A stretch of 28,564 nucleotides of DNA, from positions 1 through 28,564 of the IMG/VR virus record IMGVR_UViG_3300020202_000466; one strand, given 5' to 3'. Under the pieces are notes generated by a model, which was not told the DNA's origin, ran no database searches, and saw nothing but the letters and a program-made list of their open reading frames with translations. Positions 12,372 to 19,729 of the stretch are shown here, piece after piece. The number at the start of each line of letters is the position of its first letter. Positions within the stretch are counted from its first letter, which is position 1. Both the position numbers and the translations under genes were made by a program. The DNA is from a virus.

Positions 12372-12665
12372 CTAGGACGGGATACGGAAGACGGCGGGTT
12401 GCTTGACGAGGCTGAGGTAGTACAGAAAGTCGCGGTAGCCGTTGATCGCGAGCCGCAGCGGCAGCCCGACCTGCTCGTCACAGAACGGGCAGACGAAGCT
12501 GCGCGACTCCGATTTCGGGACGACGCGAAACCGGTCCACCTGCACCTCGTTGCTGAGGTCGATGACGATTTCGGCCCGGCACTTGTCGTTGTCGCAGACG
12601 AACGACACGGCCTTGATCTCGTCGTGCTTGACCCGCCGCTCGGTGATCTCAGTCACGGCCTCCAC
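12372..12665 (-). CDS. Zinc-finger hypothetical protein, 97 aa
   Basis: GTG at 12665, with a second GTG at 12656. Two knuckles, CDNDKC (about 24-29) and CPFC (about 59-62), with beta strands between (AEIVIDLSNEVQVDRFRVV), suggest a four-Cys zinc domain. The C-terminus is hydrophobic/aromatic (GYRDFLYYLSLVKQP). It is the last solid gene of the late operon. Confidence 0.65.
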   Translation of the reverse strand: MEAVTEITERRVKHDEIKAVSFVCDNDKCRAEIVIDLSNEVQVDRFRVVPKSESRSFVCPFCDEQVGLPLRLAINGYRDFLYYLSLVKQPAVFRIPS

Positions 12666-12673
12666 GGTCGCAC

Positions 12674-13009
12674 ATGAAGAAGGCCAGCCGCAAGCCCCGG
12701 AAGTACGCGGCCCCGATCCCGTGGCAGTGGGCCGTCGCCATCGCCGGGACGGTGGCGAAGCTGACGGCGGGGCACCCCTACCCCACCTGGAGCGAATGGC
12801 GCCGGCTGGATCGCGTACCGGCCTACGCTTGGGCGCCCCTCTTACTGCATCAGTGGGCGGGGGTCGCTGGCGTCCGAATCATTCGGGCTCGGTCTGACAC
12901 GCCGCCGAAGACCCCCCGGAAGCTAAGCAGGCGGTCTTCAGCGCCCGCACGAGGGCCGAAAAGTCGTCGGCCAGTACGATCACACAGGCGGCCGGCGAAA
13001 CGTCGCTAG
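12674..13009 (+). CDS. Uncertain ORF, 111 aa, opposite strand
   Basis: The only long frame in the 12666-12878 gap. Residues 1-75 look protein-like (IPWQWAVAIAGTVAKLTAGH, WSEWRRLDRVPAYAWAPLLL). The last 40 are basic low complexity antisense to the spanin gene. No ribosome site is seen and it starts only 8 bp from a divergent gene, so it may be spurious. Confidence 0.35.
   Translation: MKKASRKPRKYAAPIPWQWAVAIAGTVAKLTAGHPYPTWSEWRRLDRVPAYAWAPLLLHQWAGVAGVRIIRARSDTPPKTPRKLSRRSSAPARGPKSRRPVRSHRRPAKRR
12874..12886. promoter_or_regulatory. 13-bp palindrome, copy at cassette end
   Basis: CCGAATCATTCGG, identical to 16088-16100, spans the stop codon of the o-spanin candidate. A related core CGAATGATTCG lies at 11795-11805. 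Confidence 0.55.
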
Positions 13010-13190
13010 GATGCCGCCCCACCGCGCAAGGGACAGCCTTCGGCCGGGCACCCAGCTCCGGGATCTCCACCCGTAAGGTGGATCTCGGCATCCCCGCGCA
13101 CCCGGAGCTGACCACCGCCAGCGCCAACACGAGCCAGCCACGCCAGCGCCCGGCGTTCGGCTTCGCGGCCCGGTTTGTCCGCGTCCGCAA
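12879..13190 (-). CDS. Putative o-spanin lipoprotein, nested
   Basis: A 103-aa ORF in another frame that starts inside the upstream spanin-like gene and runs past its end. From TTG 13190 it has a basic start (RTRTNRAAKPNAGRWRG), a hydrophobic core LVLALAVVSSGCAG with a lipobox-like SSGC, and a periplasmic part with four Cys (VPCAVG, AACVIV, TACLAS, AACQTE). The layout matches Rz1-type outer-membrane lipoproteins, which pair with an inner-membrane partner to fuse the membranes at lysis. The frame is open to GTG 13286, so the start is uncertain. Confidence 0.55.
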   Translation of the reverse strand: MRTRTNRAAKPNAGRWRGWLVLALAVVSSGCAGMPRSTLRVEIPELGARPKAVPCAVGRHPSDVSPAACVIVLADDFSALVRALKTACLASGGSSAACQTEPE

Positions 13191-13281
13191 GGACGCGCCC
13201 CCGGAAGTCCTCCCGGGCAAGGAACAGGTTGACGAGGGCGACGAGGAGCGATCCGAGGATCGCCCCGAGCGTGCCGCCCAC
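13006..13281 (-). CDS. Putative i-spanin, 91 aa
   Basis: GTG at 13281, two bases after the holin-like gene's stop. A single N-terminal membrane helix (GGTLGAILGSLLVALVNLFL) is followed by a charged helix (AREDFRGRVLADADKPGREA, then ERRALAWLARV) and a Gly-rich tail. N-in, C-out topology with a helical periplasmic part suits an Rz-type spanin, and the lipoprotein gene nested in another frame supports this. The helix is short for a spanin, so the call is tentative. Confidence 0.5.
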   Translation of the reverse strand: MGGTLGAILGSLLVALVNLFLAREDFRGRVLADADKPGREAERRALAWLARVGAGGGQLRVRGDAEIHLTGGDPGAGCPAEGCPLRGGAAS

Positions 13282-13282
13282 G

Positions 13283-13462
13283 TCACCGCTTGTCGCGGGT
13301 GAGGATGCCGACGAGCGCCGGCACCGCCAGCAGGAACCAGTCCCCCCAGCTCGCGGGCGCCTGACACCCAAAGGAGTTCCAGAGCCACACGGCGACCGCC
13401 GTCCCCGTGATCCCGATGGTGGTCGTGCGCCAGCCCGTCAGACGTGCCATGAATGCGGTCAT
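13283..13462 (-). CDS. Two-TM holin candidate, 59 aa
   Basis: ATG at 13462 preceded by a purine-rich site. Two hydrophobic segments (TTTIGITGTAVAVWLWNSF and DWFLLAVPALVGIL) flank a short turn with a Cys, and the end TRDKR is strongly basic. This is the form of small class II-type holins, which permeabilise the inner membrane to release endolysin. It sits immediately before the spanin-like pair. Confidence 0.6.
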   Translation of the reverse strand: MTAFMARLTGWRTTTIGITGTAVAVWLWNSFGCQAPASWGDWFLLAVPALVGILTRDKR

Positions 13463-13465
13463 CCT

Positions 13466-13699
13466 TCAGTCCCCTTTCGATTGGCGGTCGGACGCCAGTT
13501 CTCGCGACGCTTCCCCGACCCCGAAGATTTCGATGACGGGGGTCGTCTTGTGTTCCTTCTTGCGGTACTCCACCGCCATGACGCTGATCGTCGTGGCGAG
13601 GTCGTCCAGCGAGCGGGCGATCCCCTCGGCGTTGTCCTCCGTCAAGGGAAGAAACGCCGGGTTGAACTCGAAGCGCATCAGCCACTCGGGGACGGGCAT
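13466..13699 (-). CDS. Hypothetical protein, 77 aa
   Basis: ATG at 13699 (TGATG). PVPEWLMRFEFNPAFLPLT, then NAEGIARSLDDLATTISV and a basic YRKKEHKTT. It looks like an alpha/beta single domain. Many phages carry a similar short protein near lysis genes; function unknown. Confidence 0.6.
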   Translation of the reverse strand: MPVPEWLMRFEFNPAFLPLTEDNAEGIARSLDDLATTISVMAVEYRKKEHKTTPVIEIFGVGEASRELASDRQSKGD

Positions 13700-13854
13700 C
13701 AGAGGGCGTCCACGATGGCGCTCGCGTTCGGGTGTTCTTCCCAATACGCCACGAGCGCCGTTATCACGGCGTCGACCGCCTTGGCGTCGAGCCCCGTCCG
13801 TTCCGCGACGATCATGAGCATCTGGCCGTACACCCGGTCCTCGGGATCCGTCAT
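13699..13854 (-). CDS. Small helical protein, 51 aa
   Basis: ATG at 13854 (ATGA after the phosphoesterase). TDPEDRVYGQMLMIVAERTG, then DAKAVDAVITALVAYWEEH: two or three helices, acidic. No family recognised. Confidence 0.55.
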   Translation of the reverse strand: MTDPEDRVYGQMLMIVAERTGLDAKAVDAVITALVAYWEEHPNASAIVDAL

Positions 13855-14738
13855 ATCTCCACCGAGATGTCCGGCGCCCACGTGTTGCCCTTGCCGGGCT
13901 TGCTCCGTCCGGTGCAGTCCATCCGCGGCGTAATCCGAATCAGCGGCGCCCCGAGCGTGGCCGGGCGCATCATCCCCTGCTCGACGTACCCGCCCATCGG
14001 CACGTTGCCCTGCTTGGACTGGTGCATCCATCCGCGGGAGAATCCTCCGGTGTTCACGAGATAGACCCGCTTGTGAATCAGGCCCGGCCCCCCGTGGCCC
14101 TTCCAGCGCGCCATGACCCGCTCGATCGGCGCGACGGGAGACTTCGTGGTGTGGCCCATCAGGTAGATGTCGGCCGAGGGAAACGAGGCCGCCATGTCCT
14201 CGATCTTCCCGAGCGGCCCGCCGGCTTTCTGGCCCCCGCCCATCCCGTGATGCGCCCACAGCGTCACCGGCATCCGCGCGCCCGCGACGAGGAACTGCAA
14301 CCGGATGTAGGCGCTGGTCCCGAGGAACGGCGCATTGAGCAACTGACACAGCCGTTGATCGGTCGTCTCCCCGGTCTTCATCAGCGCGTAGTGGTGGCCG
14401 TGGAGCAGGCCGAGCCACCGCCCTTTCGTCGGCTTCAGGTACAGCTCGAAGAGTTCCAGCACGAGGTCGAGCGCCTTGTCGTCGATGACGTCCTCGGCGG
14501 TGTCGTACAGAGCGGCCGATCGAAGACGTTGCCGGTTGGACGGGCTGGCGAAGTCGATGTAGTCGCCGAGGCCGACGAACCACGCGCCGAGTTCCATGCA
14601 GCGGTCGATGTGACGCTTCAGGAGGTCTTTCGCCGTCGCCCCACGTGGCCCCGCCCACTGAATGTCGCCGACGGGTGCGATGACGACGGGCGCGTGATCC
14701 CCCTGCTTGCGCTTGATGTCGAAGGACGCAAGCTCCAC
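13851..14738 (-). CDS. Calcineurin-like metallophosphoesterase, 295 aa
   Basis: The dimetal motifs occur in order: PVGDIQ (D25), GLGDYID (D59), LLHGHHY (113-116, the GNH block), WAHHGMGGG (H163-H164) and LMGHTT (H196). The usual first motif is DxH; here Q27 replaces His, so metal site 1 may be altered. The family hydrolyses phosphomono- or diesters, including nucleic acids and cyclic nucleotides. Substrate is unknown. GTG at 14738 directly follows a TAG. It lies inside the lysis cassette, which is unusual. Confidence 0.8.
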   Translation of the reverse strand: MELASFDIKRKQGDHAPVVIAPVGDIQWAGPRGATAKDLLKRHIDRCMELGAWFVGLGDYIDFASPSNRQRLRSAALYDTAEDVIDDKALDLVLELFELYLKPTKGRWLGLLHGHHYALMKTGETTDQRLCQLLNAPFLGTSAYIRLQFLVAGARMPVTLWAHHGMGGGQKAGGPLGKIEDMAASFPSADIYLMGHTTKSPVAPIERVMARWKGHGGPGLIHKRVYLVNTGGFSRGWMHQSKQGNVPMGGYVEQGMMRPATLGAPLIRITPRMDCTGRSKPGKGNTWAPDISVEI

Positions 14739-14876
14739 CTACTTCTGCTTTTTCTTGTGCCGGCGGCAATGGCAGTAATCCGGCTCGCCCTGGTGGATGC
14801 AGCGATCGTCGGTCGTGTCGCCCTCGGCCATCGTGTTGAGGTCGTTCGGCAGTTGCGTCGGTGGACGTGTCGCCAT
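14739..14876 (-). CDS. Small Cys/His basic protein, 45 aa
   Basis: ATG at 14876 with a strong GGAGG site seven bases upstream, rare in this genome. The C-terminal half reads DRCIHQGEPDYCHCRRHKKK: three Cys and three His in a short span, a probable zinc knuckle with a basic tail. Fourth member of a run of Cys-rich microproteins. Confidence 0.65.
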   Translation of the reverse strand: MATRPPTQLPNDLNTMAEGDTTDDRCIHQGEPDYCHCRRHKKKQK

Positions 14877-14887
14877 CTGACCCTCCG

Positions 14888-15061
14888 TTAGAATTCCGGG
14901 GCGCAGCGCACTTCGACTTCGAGACCCTTATCGCCACCGAGCCATCGCATAGACATCCGCACGCGGTCTTCCGGGCACCCCGCCGTGACGGCGGCCTGCT
15001 TGAGCAGCTTGGTCGCTTCCTGAATGTTGTCGTTGATCGGCAGCGTGGCCGTGATGGTCAC
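14888..15061 (-). CDS. Hypothetical protein, 57 aa
   Basis: TITATLPINDNIQEATKLLK, then a helix and a final strand GGDKGLEVEVRCAPEF: beta-alpha-beta, no family. GTG 15061 is preferred (six bases after the upstream stop); TTG 15088 would give 66 aa with a hydrophobic start. Confidence 0.55.
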   Translation of the reverse strand: MTITATLPINDNIQEATKLLKQAAVTAGCPEDRVRMSMRWLGGDKGLEVEVRCAPEF

Positions 15062-15066
15062 GAGGA

Positions 15067-15162
15067 TCAGCGGGTACAGTGGGCGCAACGGCCCGTCTCA
15101 CATTTCGTGCAGAGAATCCCCCGCCGGCACCCGCACGTAAGACAGCGCGCCCGGAGCGTCAA
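15067..15162 (-). CDS. 31-aa Cys-rich microprotein
   Basis: TTG at 15162 overlaps the previous stop as TTGA. Seven Cys in 31 residues (CLTCGC, then CTKC and CAHC), enough for a zinc ribbon or two-metal cluster. Too short for automatic callers; the Cys density and overlap argue that it is real. Confidence 0.6.
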   Translation of the reverse strand: MTLRARCLTCGCRRGILCTKCETGRCAHCTR

Positions 15163-15359
15163 AACATCCCGTCCGGGGTATGGATGACGTCTTCGGCGCG
15201 CTCGGCTGCCGTCAGGCGCGGCGGGATCTTTCCCCGGTGGAACAGGTCGCACATGATGCGATTGGCGACCGCCCAATCGTCGCCGTACACCGTGTGGTGG
15301 TACGTGCAGAGATCGACGTCGCCGGGCAGCGCGCAGCCACACTGCGAACAGATGCTCAC
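15159..15359 (-). CDS. 66-aa Cys/His zinc-binding protein
   Basis: GTG at 15359 (GTGA). CSQCGC (4-9), C18, H21-H22, then GDDWAVANRIMCDLFHRGKI with a further Cys and His. It looks like one treble-clef-type zinc site followed by a helix. An upstream ATG at 15389 would lengthen it, but the GTGA overlap is favoured. Confidence 0.65.
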   Translation of the reverse strand: MSICSQCGCALPGDVDLCTYHHTVYGDDWAVANRIMCDLFHRGKIPPRLTAAERAEDVIHTPDGMF

Positions 15360-15457
15360 CGCCGGTCCTTCCACGAACAGTTCGTGCATTGCCAGCAGGC
15401 CAGAGGACGGGCGTAGGCCAGCGTGTCCTCGCCGCAGTTCGGGCAGCGGCGGGTCAC
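15356..15457 (-). CDS. 33-aa zinc-ribbon microprotein
   Basis: GTG at 15457 overlaps the lysozyme stop (GTGA) and its stop overlaps the next GTG. TRRCPNCGEDTLAY, then CWQCTNCSWK: CPNC and CTNC knuckles as in a minimal zinc ribbon, plus C24. Role unknown. Confidence 0.65.
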   Translation of the reverse strand: MTRRCPNCGEDTLAYARPLACWQCTNCSWKDRR

Positions 15458-15864
15458 TGCCAGATCCCGGTCTGCATCTGGCGCGCGAGACGCGCGGCGC
15501 GCTCACCCACCTGTCCAGCCCACTGCGAATCCATCATCTCGTCGGCGGCGCGGTCGTACTGCCCTGCCTCCACCGCCGCGAGCATGTTCCGGAACCCGAG
15601 CAGGCCGCGAACCCCGAGGTTGAACGCCATGTTGACGAGGACGGCGCGACGCGCTTCGTCCAGCCGCAGGGACCACGGCAGATTCGCGATGACCGCCGCC
15701 GAGTATTCGAGGATGTCGGCGTCGAGCAGCATGTCGGCCTCGTGCTGGCTGATCCCCTTGTCGCGGAGGTTCCGCCCGACGCCGATCGTCTCGATGCCGC
15801 GGCTGTCCTTGTACACGCGGAGCTTGCAGCCCTCGTCGCGAATCAGTTGCTCACGGAGCGTCAT
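15454..15864 (-). CDS. Endolysin, T4-type lysozyme (GH24)
   Basis: A 136-aa muramidase that cleaves the MurNAc-GlcNAc bond of peptidoglycan. The catalytic triad has the same numbers as T4 lysozyme: Glu11 (RDEG), Asp20 (YKD), Thr26 (ETIGVG). The C-terminal lobe has DEARRAVLVNMAFNLGV and RAARLARQMQTGIW, also like T4. There is no signal peptide or SAR segment at the N-terminus, so it needs a holin. ATG at 15864 overlaps the upstream TM gene (ATGA), which is a likely holin or lysis partner. Confidence 0.93.
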   Translation of the reverse strand: MTLREQLIRDEGCKLRVYKDSRGIETIGVGRNLRDKGISQHEADMLLDADILEYSAAVIANLPWSLRLDEARRAVLVNMAFNLGVRGLLGFRNMLAAVEAGQYDRAADEMMDSQWAGQVGERAARLARQMQTGIWQ

Positions 15865-16085
15865 CGCCGCGGCCCGAGGAAGTGATTGCGGAGGTCGCGG
15901 ACGTCCTGCTGGATCTCTTTCACGGCGTCCTTGTCGGCCTTCGCGTCCACCGCCCGCCCAAGGGCCTCCACGCTCGTACGATCCGCTTTCGCCCCCGCGA
16001 GGTACAGAAACCCGCCGCCGAACAACGTCAGCAGGAAACTCACCAGCAGGATCAGCGGCACGCGGATCGCGGGACGGTCGCTCAT
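15861..16085 (-). CDS. Single-TM protein with helical tail, 74 aa
   Basis: A short basic N-terminus, a membrane helix at about 8-29 (RVPLILLVSFLLTLFGGGFL), then a charged helical tail (AVDAKADKDAVKEIQQDVRD). N-in topology is expected. Next to the lysozyme, it could be a holin, an antiholin or an inner-membrane spanin-like protein. The palindrome at 16088-16100 lies just upstream of its ATG. Confidence 0.6.
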   Translation of the reverse strand: MSDRPAIRVPLILLVSFLLTLFGGGFLYLAGAKADRTSVEALGRAVDAKADKDAVKEIQQDVRDLRNHFLGPRR

Positions 16086-16087
16086 CC

Positions 16088-16100
16088 CCGAATCATTCGG
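16088..16100. promoter_or_regulatory. 13-bp palindrome, copy at cassette start
   Basis: CCGAATCATTCGG in the 31-bp gap between the last virion gene and the first lysis gene, ending two bases before the ATG codon. The same 13-mer ends the lysis block at 12874-12886. The one-base centre makes it a protein-binding dyad rather than a hairpin. Confidence 0.6.
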
Positions 16101-16116
16101 TGTTCGGCGTGGAACG

Positions 16117-17610
16117 TCATTCCGTCCTCGTGGCGCGGTCGGTCCCCACGCCCAGCAGAATGTCCATGAGCATCCGGTTCCCGGGGGTGCCCCCGACGTC
16201 CGGGACGTTGCCGATGTAGCGGGACGAGGCGTTGGGGGCGAGCAGGCGGCCTGGGAGTGACGCGAGTTTCGGTGACCCGCCGCTTTTCTCGAACAGCAGA
16301 TCCATCAGGACGCGGTACGGGCTCTGAGGGCCGGACGCGAGCGCGTCGCGCCCGCCGATGCCGGCGCCGCGCGTGATCGTCTGCACGAGTTTCTGGTAGT
16401 CCGCCGAGCCGAGACGCGCTTCAAGGTTCCGCGCGATCTTCGGATCGGTGAGCATCTGTTGAAGCTGGCCCATGTTCAGAGCCTCGTCGCCGTCTCTCGG
16501 ACGGAACACGCCGGAACGGTCGAGCACACCCTTCTTGCCGGCTCCGCCGACGAGCGTCAGCCCCTTTGAAAACTGCTCCTGCATCTTCTCGAAGATGCCG
16601 CGCGAGTAGCCGGTAGGGTCGGCGGCGTCGAGACCGTCAAGGATTTCCTGCCTGACCTTCCCGTAGAGCTGGCGCTGATCGACCCCGTTGAAGTTCCGCT
16701 CCATCGGGTCGCGCGAAAACGCCCGCGCGCCGATCTTCGACAACTCGTCGTTGGCTTCCTGCAACGTCATCGGCTTGGGGGCGGTGCCGGCCGTATACCC
16801 GCCGGTCGGCGGCACGAGCACCTTCGTCGGCACCGTCTGGCCGAGCGAGGGGACCGTCACATGCGTCCCCATCATGTCGAGTCCGGCGTCGATCTCGCGG
16901 TTCACCGAATCTTTCGCCGCGCCGAGCGTCTTTTGCCCGCCTCCAGCCGCCATCTCGCGGAGGTCGCGGATCGTGCTCGCACCCTTCAGCGGGGGGCTGA
17001 TCTCCCCGACCGTCTTCGCGACGTTCGCGGCGTCCTTGCGGTTGATCGCCTTCATCCCGCCTGGCGCCATCTGGTTCACCTTGGACGAGCCGAGGATTTC
17101 CCCGAGCGTCCCCGCGAAGGCGCCTGTGGCGGCCCCGGAGAGCCCTGAGCCGCCTTCGGCCACGTCGCCCGCGGCTCCACCCGTCGTCACGCCGAGCGCA
17201 CGCCCCACAGCCGGCGCCGCCTTCGCCATCTTCGGCACGCGCGCGAGGTACGCGCCGAGCGGCCCGCCGAGCGCCAGCCCGCCGATGGTGATACCCGCTT
17301 CGGTCGGCGTCTGCGGGACGAGCACCTTCGCGGCATCCGTCGGGGCGGGCGTCGAAGAAAGCTCCGGGTAGCGCGCAACCTGGCTGATCGGTTCGCCCTG
17401 TGCGACGCGGGCCGCCGTGACGAACGGAGACGTCACGGAGCGCATCCCCTGCGCGACGACATCGGTCACCGGCTTCGCGACGTACTCCTGATAGCCGCGC
17501 GTCAGGGCGTTGCGCGTGTCGGGTGACGCAGCCTCGAAATCCGGTGGCGGCGGAATTACCGCGTCAGGCGGCGAGGGAATTAGCGGGGCTGCCACTGCCC
17601 ACCGCGCCAC
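16117..17610 (-). CDS. Probable internal virion/ejection protein, 497 aa
   Basis: Pro-rich start, then ALTRGYQEYVAKPVTDVVAQ, a Gly/Ala-rich hydrophobic stretch at about 105-170 (GITIGGLALGGPLGAYLARV and GLSGAATGAFAGTLGEILG) able to insert in membranes, then long helical regions (MTLQEANDELSKIGARAFSR). This is typical of podovirus proteins packed in the head that form the DNA ejection channel. GTG at 17610 overlaps the upstream gene by 31 nt; GTG 17595 is possible. Confidence 0.6.
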   Translation of the reverse strand: MARWAVAAPLIPSPPDAVIPPPPDFEAASPDTRNALTRGYQEYVAKPVTDVVAQGMRSVTSPFVTAARVAQGEPISQVARYPELSSTPAPTDAAKVLVPQTPTEAGITIGGLALGGPLGAYLARVPKMAKAAPAVGRALGVTTGGAAGDVAEGGSGLSGAATGAFAGTLGEILGSSKVNQMAPGGMKAINRKDAANVAKTVGEISPPLKGASTIRDLREMAAGGGQKTLGAAKDSVNREIDAGLDMMGTHVTVPSLGQTVPTKVLVPPTGGYTAGTAPKPMTLQEANDELSKIGARAFSRDPMERNFNGVDQRQLYGKVRQEILDGLDAADPTGYSRGIFEKMQEQFSKGLTLVGGAGKKGVLDRSGVFRPRDGDEALNMGQLQQMLTDPKIARNLEARLGSADYQKLVQTITRGAGIGGRDALASGPQSPYRVLMDLLFEKSGGSPKLASLPGRLLAPNASSRYIGNVPDVGGTPGNRMLMDILLGVGTDRATRTE

Positions 17611-18836
17611 ACGTATTTACCGGACTGCGAGACGATCTCGCCGTTCTCCATCTTCGTGCCGGCTGGCAATTGCGGCGCGGCCGGAGCAGGAGCAGCCGGC
17701 GCGGCCGGCACGCCCCCACGGAAGCCGCGCTGATCGAACTCCGCAGCGCGGTTCGCCAGCTTGTCCTGAATGAGCTTCCGCGCCGCGGCAAGCTTCGCCT
17801 TGAAGACGACCGGCGGGTCCGTGGGCTGCGGCAGTTCCTGTTTGATGCGCTCGTACTCTTGCGGCGTCACGGCCATACCCGACTGCGCCCGGAGCAGCGC
17901 GTTCGACACTTCCGCCAGCCGCGCCCGATGCGTGGATTCCGCGCTCGTGGCGCCGATGCCCGTCACATTCCGCAGCGCACCGAGACGCCCGGCCACCGGG
18001 CCGATGTACCCGGGCTGGAGCCCCCGGTCGATCTCACCGAGGAGATTGTCGGCGGTGCGGAGGTCGGCGTTCGTCGCGGCTTCGCCCGCCGGCAGCGGCT
18101 GCGTCTTCGGCGGCCCCTGCGCCTGCGTCTGTCCCGTGCCGCCACCGACAAGGTTCGCGCCCTCGGGCAGCGAATACTGCTTGAGCTTGTCGAGACGCGC
18201 GAGGAGCACGCCGGCCGTCGCCTTGTCACCGCGCGCCTGTGCTTCCTCAAGCGCGCGTACCGTGTTGACGATCTCGGCGCCGACCGTGGGCTGTTTTGGC
18301 TCTCTCGGTTCCTTCGGCTCGCGGAACTTCACTGCATCGAACGCTGCCGATTCCGTGCGCGGCGTGACGCCGAGATGCCGCAGGAGTTGCGCCGTCCCGC
18401 TGATGTGCTTCGGCGGCTGGACGGGGCCGTAGCCGGCGCCGGGGTCGGGGACGGCGTGATCGCGCTCCATCTGATCCGCGAGCGTGCGGCCCTGCTCCAT
18501 CGAGCGCGTGCGCTCGGCCTGTTCCTTTTCGGCCTGCCGTTTCTGGTCGGCTTGCCGATAGACCCATTGCAGCGCGGCGTTCGCCGTGCGCGGGTCTTGC
18601 GTCGGACTGCCGCCGTAGGGGCTGAGGTCGACGGGCGCGTTCGCGCGTTCGTGCTGCGCCTGCGTCTCCGCGAACTGTCGTTCCTGCAACCCGAGGGACG
18701 CTTCGCGGTGCGCCTTCAGCTCGTCCAGTTGCTGCTGGCGCTGGCGCGCGTCGTCCGCGGCTTCCATCCCTTTCGGGATGCCGGTGGCGCTCTGGCCGAG
18801 GATGGCGGCGAGCATCGCGGGCAGGGAGCCGGCCAT
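17580..18836 (-). CDS. Probable internal virion protein, 418 aa
   Basis: ATG at 18836 (TAATG overlap) excludes the longer in-frame start at 18950. Residues 20-110 form a charged coiled coil (RQRQQQLDELKAHREASLGL). A later helical core (SNALLRAQSGMAVTPQEYER, then VFKAKLAAARKLIQDKLAN) resembles a block seen in many phage virion proteins. The end is Ala/Pro-rich (PAAPAAPAPAAPQLPAG), then a small strand motif GKYVWRGGQWQP. Role in ejection is inferred from its place. Confidence 0.6.
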   Translation of the reverse strand: MAGSLPAMLAAILGQSATGIPKGMEAADDARQRQQQLDELKAHREASLGLQERQFAETQAQHERANAPVDLSPYGGSPTQDPRTANAALQWVYRQADQKRQAEKEQAERTRSMEQGRTLADQMERDHAVPDPGAGYGPVQPPKHISGTAQLLRHLGVTPRTESAAFDAVKFREPKEPREPKQPTVGAEIVNTVRALEEAQARGDKATAGVLLARLDKLKQYSLPEGANLVGGGTGQTQAQGPPKTQPLPAGEAATNADLRTADNLLGEIDRGLQPGYIGPVAGRLGALRNVTGIGATSAESTHRARLAEVSNALLRAQSGMAVTPQEYERIKQELPQPTDPPVVFKAKLAAARKLIQDKLANRAAEFDQRGFRGGVPAAPAAPAPAAPQLPAGTKMENGEIVSQSGKYVWRGGQWQPR

Positions 18837-19729
18837 TACCAGCCCGTCCAGTCCGCGAGGCCGCTGGTCCAGTCCCACATGCCGGCGCCGTCGACCCCGA
18901 ACGACAGCAGGTCGAGCCCGGAGAGCGCATCCCCGCCCCCAAAGTCCCACCCCTCGGAGAGTTGCGGCAGGAAGTCGGTGACGCCGCTATCGAAGCCGCC
19001 GTAGTCCAACCCACCGAGCGATTCCAGCCCGAAGTCGGCACCGCCCGAGCCGAAGGCGGCACCTTCCATGTCGAAATCGCTCGTGGCCGGCGACGCTGAG
19101 AACGACGTGGAATAGTCCCCACGCTCCCCGAGCCGCTGCGCGTCGAAGCCGGGACTCGCCGCCCCGCCGCCATTACTGGCGAACAGCCCTCTGGCGCCCG
19201 AGGCGATCGAATCTCCGAGACCCTTGAACGCCCCGCTCCGCATCCCGCCGTACAACCCGGCGGCGCCGAGGGAGCCAAGGCCGCCGACGAGCATCTGGCG
19301 GTTCGCGATGCCTTCCTGACGGTCGAGCGCCTTCGCCTGCATCTGGCGGTTCGCGTCCGCGTTCGTGGCGCCCGCCTGTCGGCTGAGGTCCGTCTGGGCG
19401 GCACTCGCGGCCTGCCCGAGCGCGGCGAGCGTCGCTGAGCGCGCGGCAAGGTCCGCTTCGCGGCGCGCCCGGATGAGGGCTTCGGCGCGCGAGTCCTCCA
19501 GCTTCTTCATCCGGTCGTTGAGGTACGTGTTCAGCCCGAGTCCGGCGCCGCCGTAGAGGCCGCGCGCGTTCAGGTTCTCGCGCTGCGCTTGGATGTCCTC
19601 TTCGTACTGACGCAGGATCGGATCGACCGTCCGCTGGTACATCGCGTCCGCGTAGGCGCGTTCGTCGGTGTTCGCGAGCGATTCCAGTCCCGAGAGGGAT
19701 GCTTTCCGCAGCGATTCAGCGTCGGCCAT
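18836..19729 (-). CDS. Probable internal virion protein, 297 aa
   Basis: ATG at 19729 has a GAGAGG site. N-terminal half helical (VDPILRQYEEDIQAQRENLN, then MKKLEDSRAEALIRARREAD) with a GLYGGAGLGLNTYLNDRM turn. The C-terminal third is acidic, aromatic and Gly-rich with no Lys (DFGLESLGGLDYGGFDS). It carries DFDMEGAAFG, matched by DFDTEGAAFG in the next protein upstream. Confidence 0.6.
   Translation of the reverse strand: MADAESLRKASLSGLESLANTDERAYADAMYQRTVDPILRQYEEDIQAQRENLNARGLYGGAGLGLNTYLNDRMKKLEDSRAEALIRARREADLAARSATLAALGQAASAAQTDLSRQAGATNADANRQMQAKALDRQEGIANRQMLVGGLGSLGAAGLYGGMRSGAFKGLGDSIASGARGLFASNGGGAASPGFDAQRLGERGDYSTSFSASPATSDFDMEGAAFGSGGADFGLESLGGLDYGGFDSGVTDFLPQLSEGWDFGGGDALSGLDLLSFGVDGAGMWDWTSGLADWTGW

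Noticed and set aside
13699-14937. Long minus frame of 412 codons across the phosphoesterase
   Set aside because: Only its last 51 codons (from ATG 13854) are gene-like; the rest is Arg-rich and antiparallel in composition to the phosphoesterase frame, which has clear motifs.
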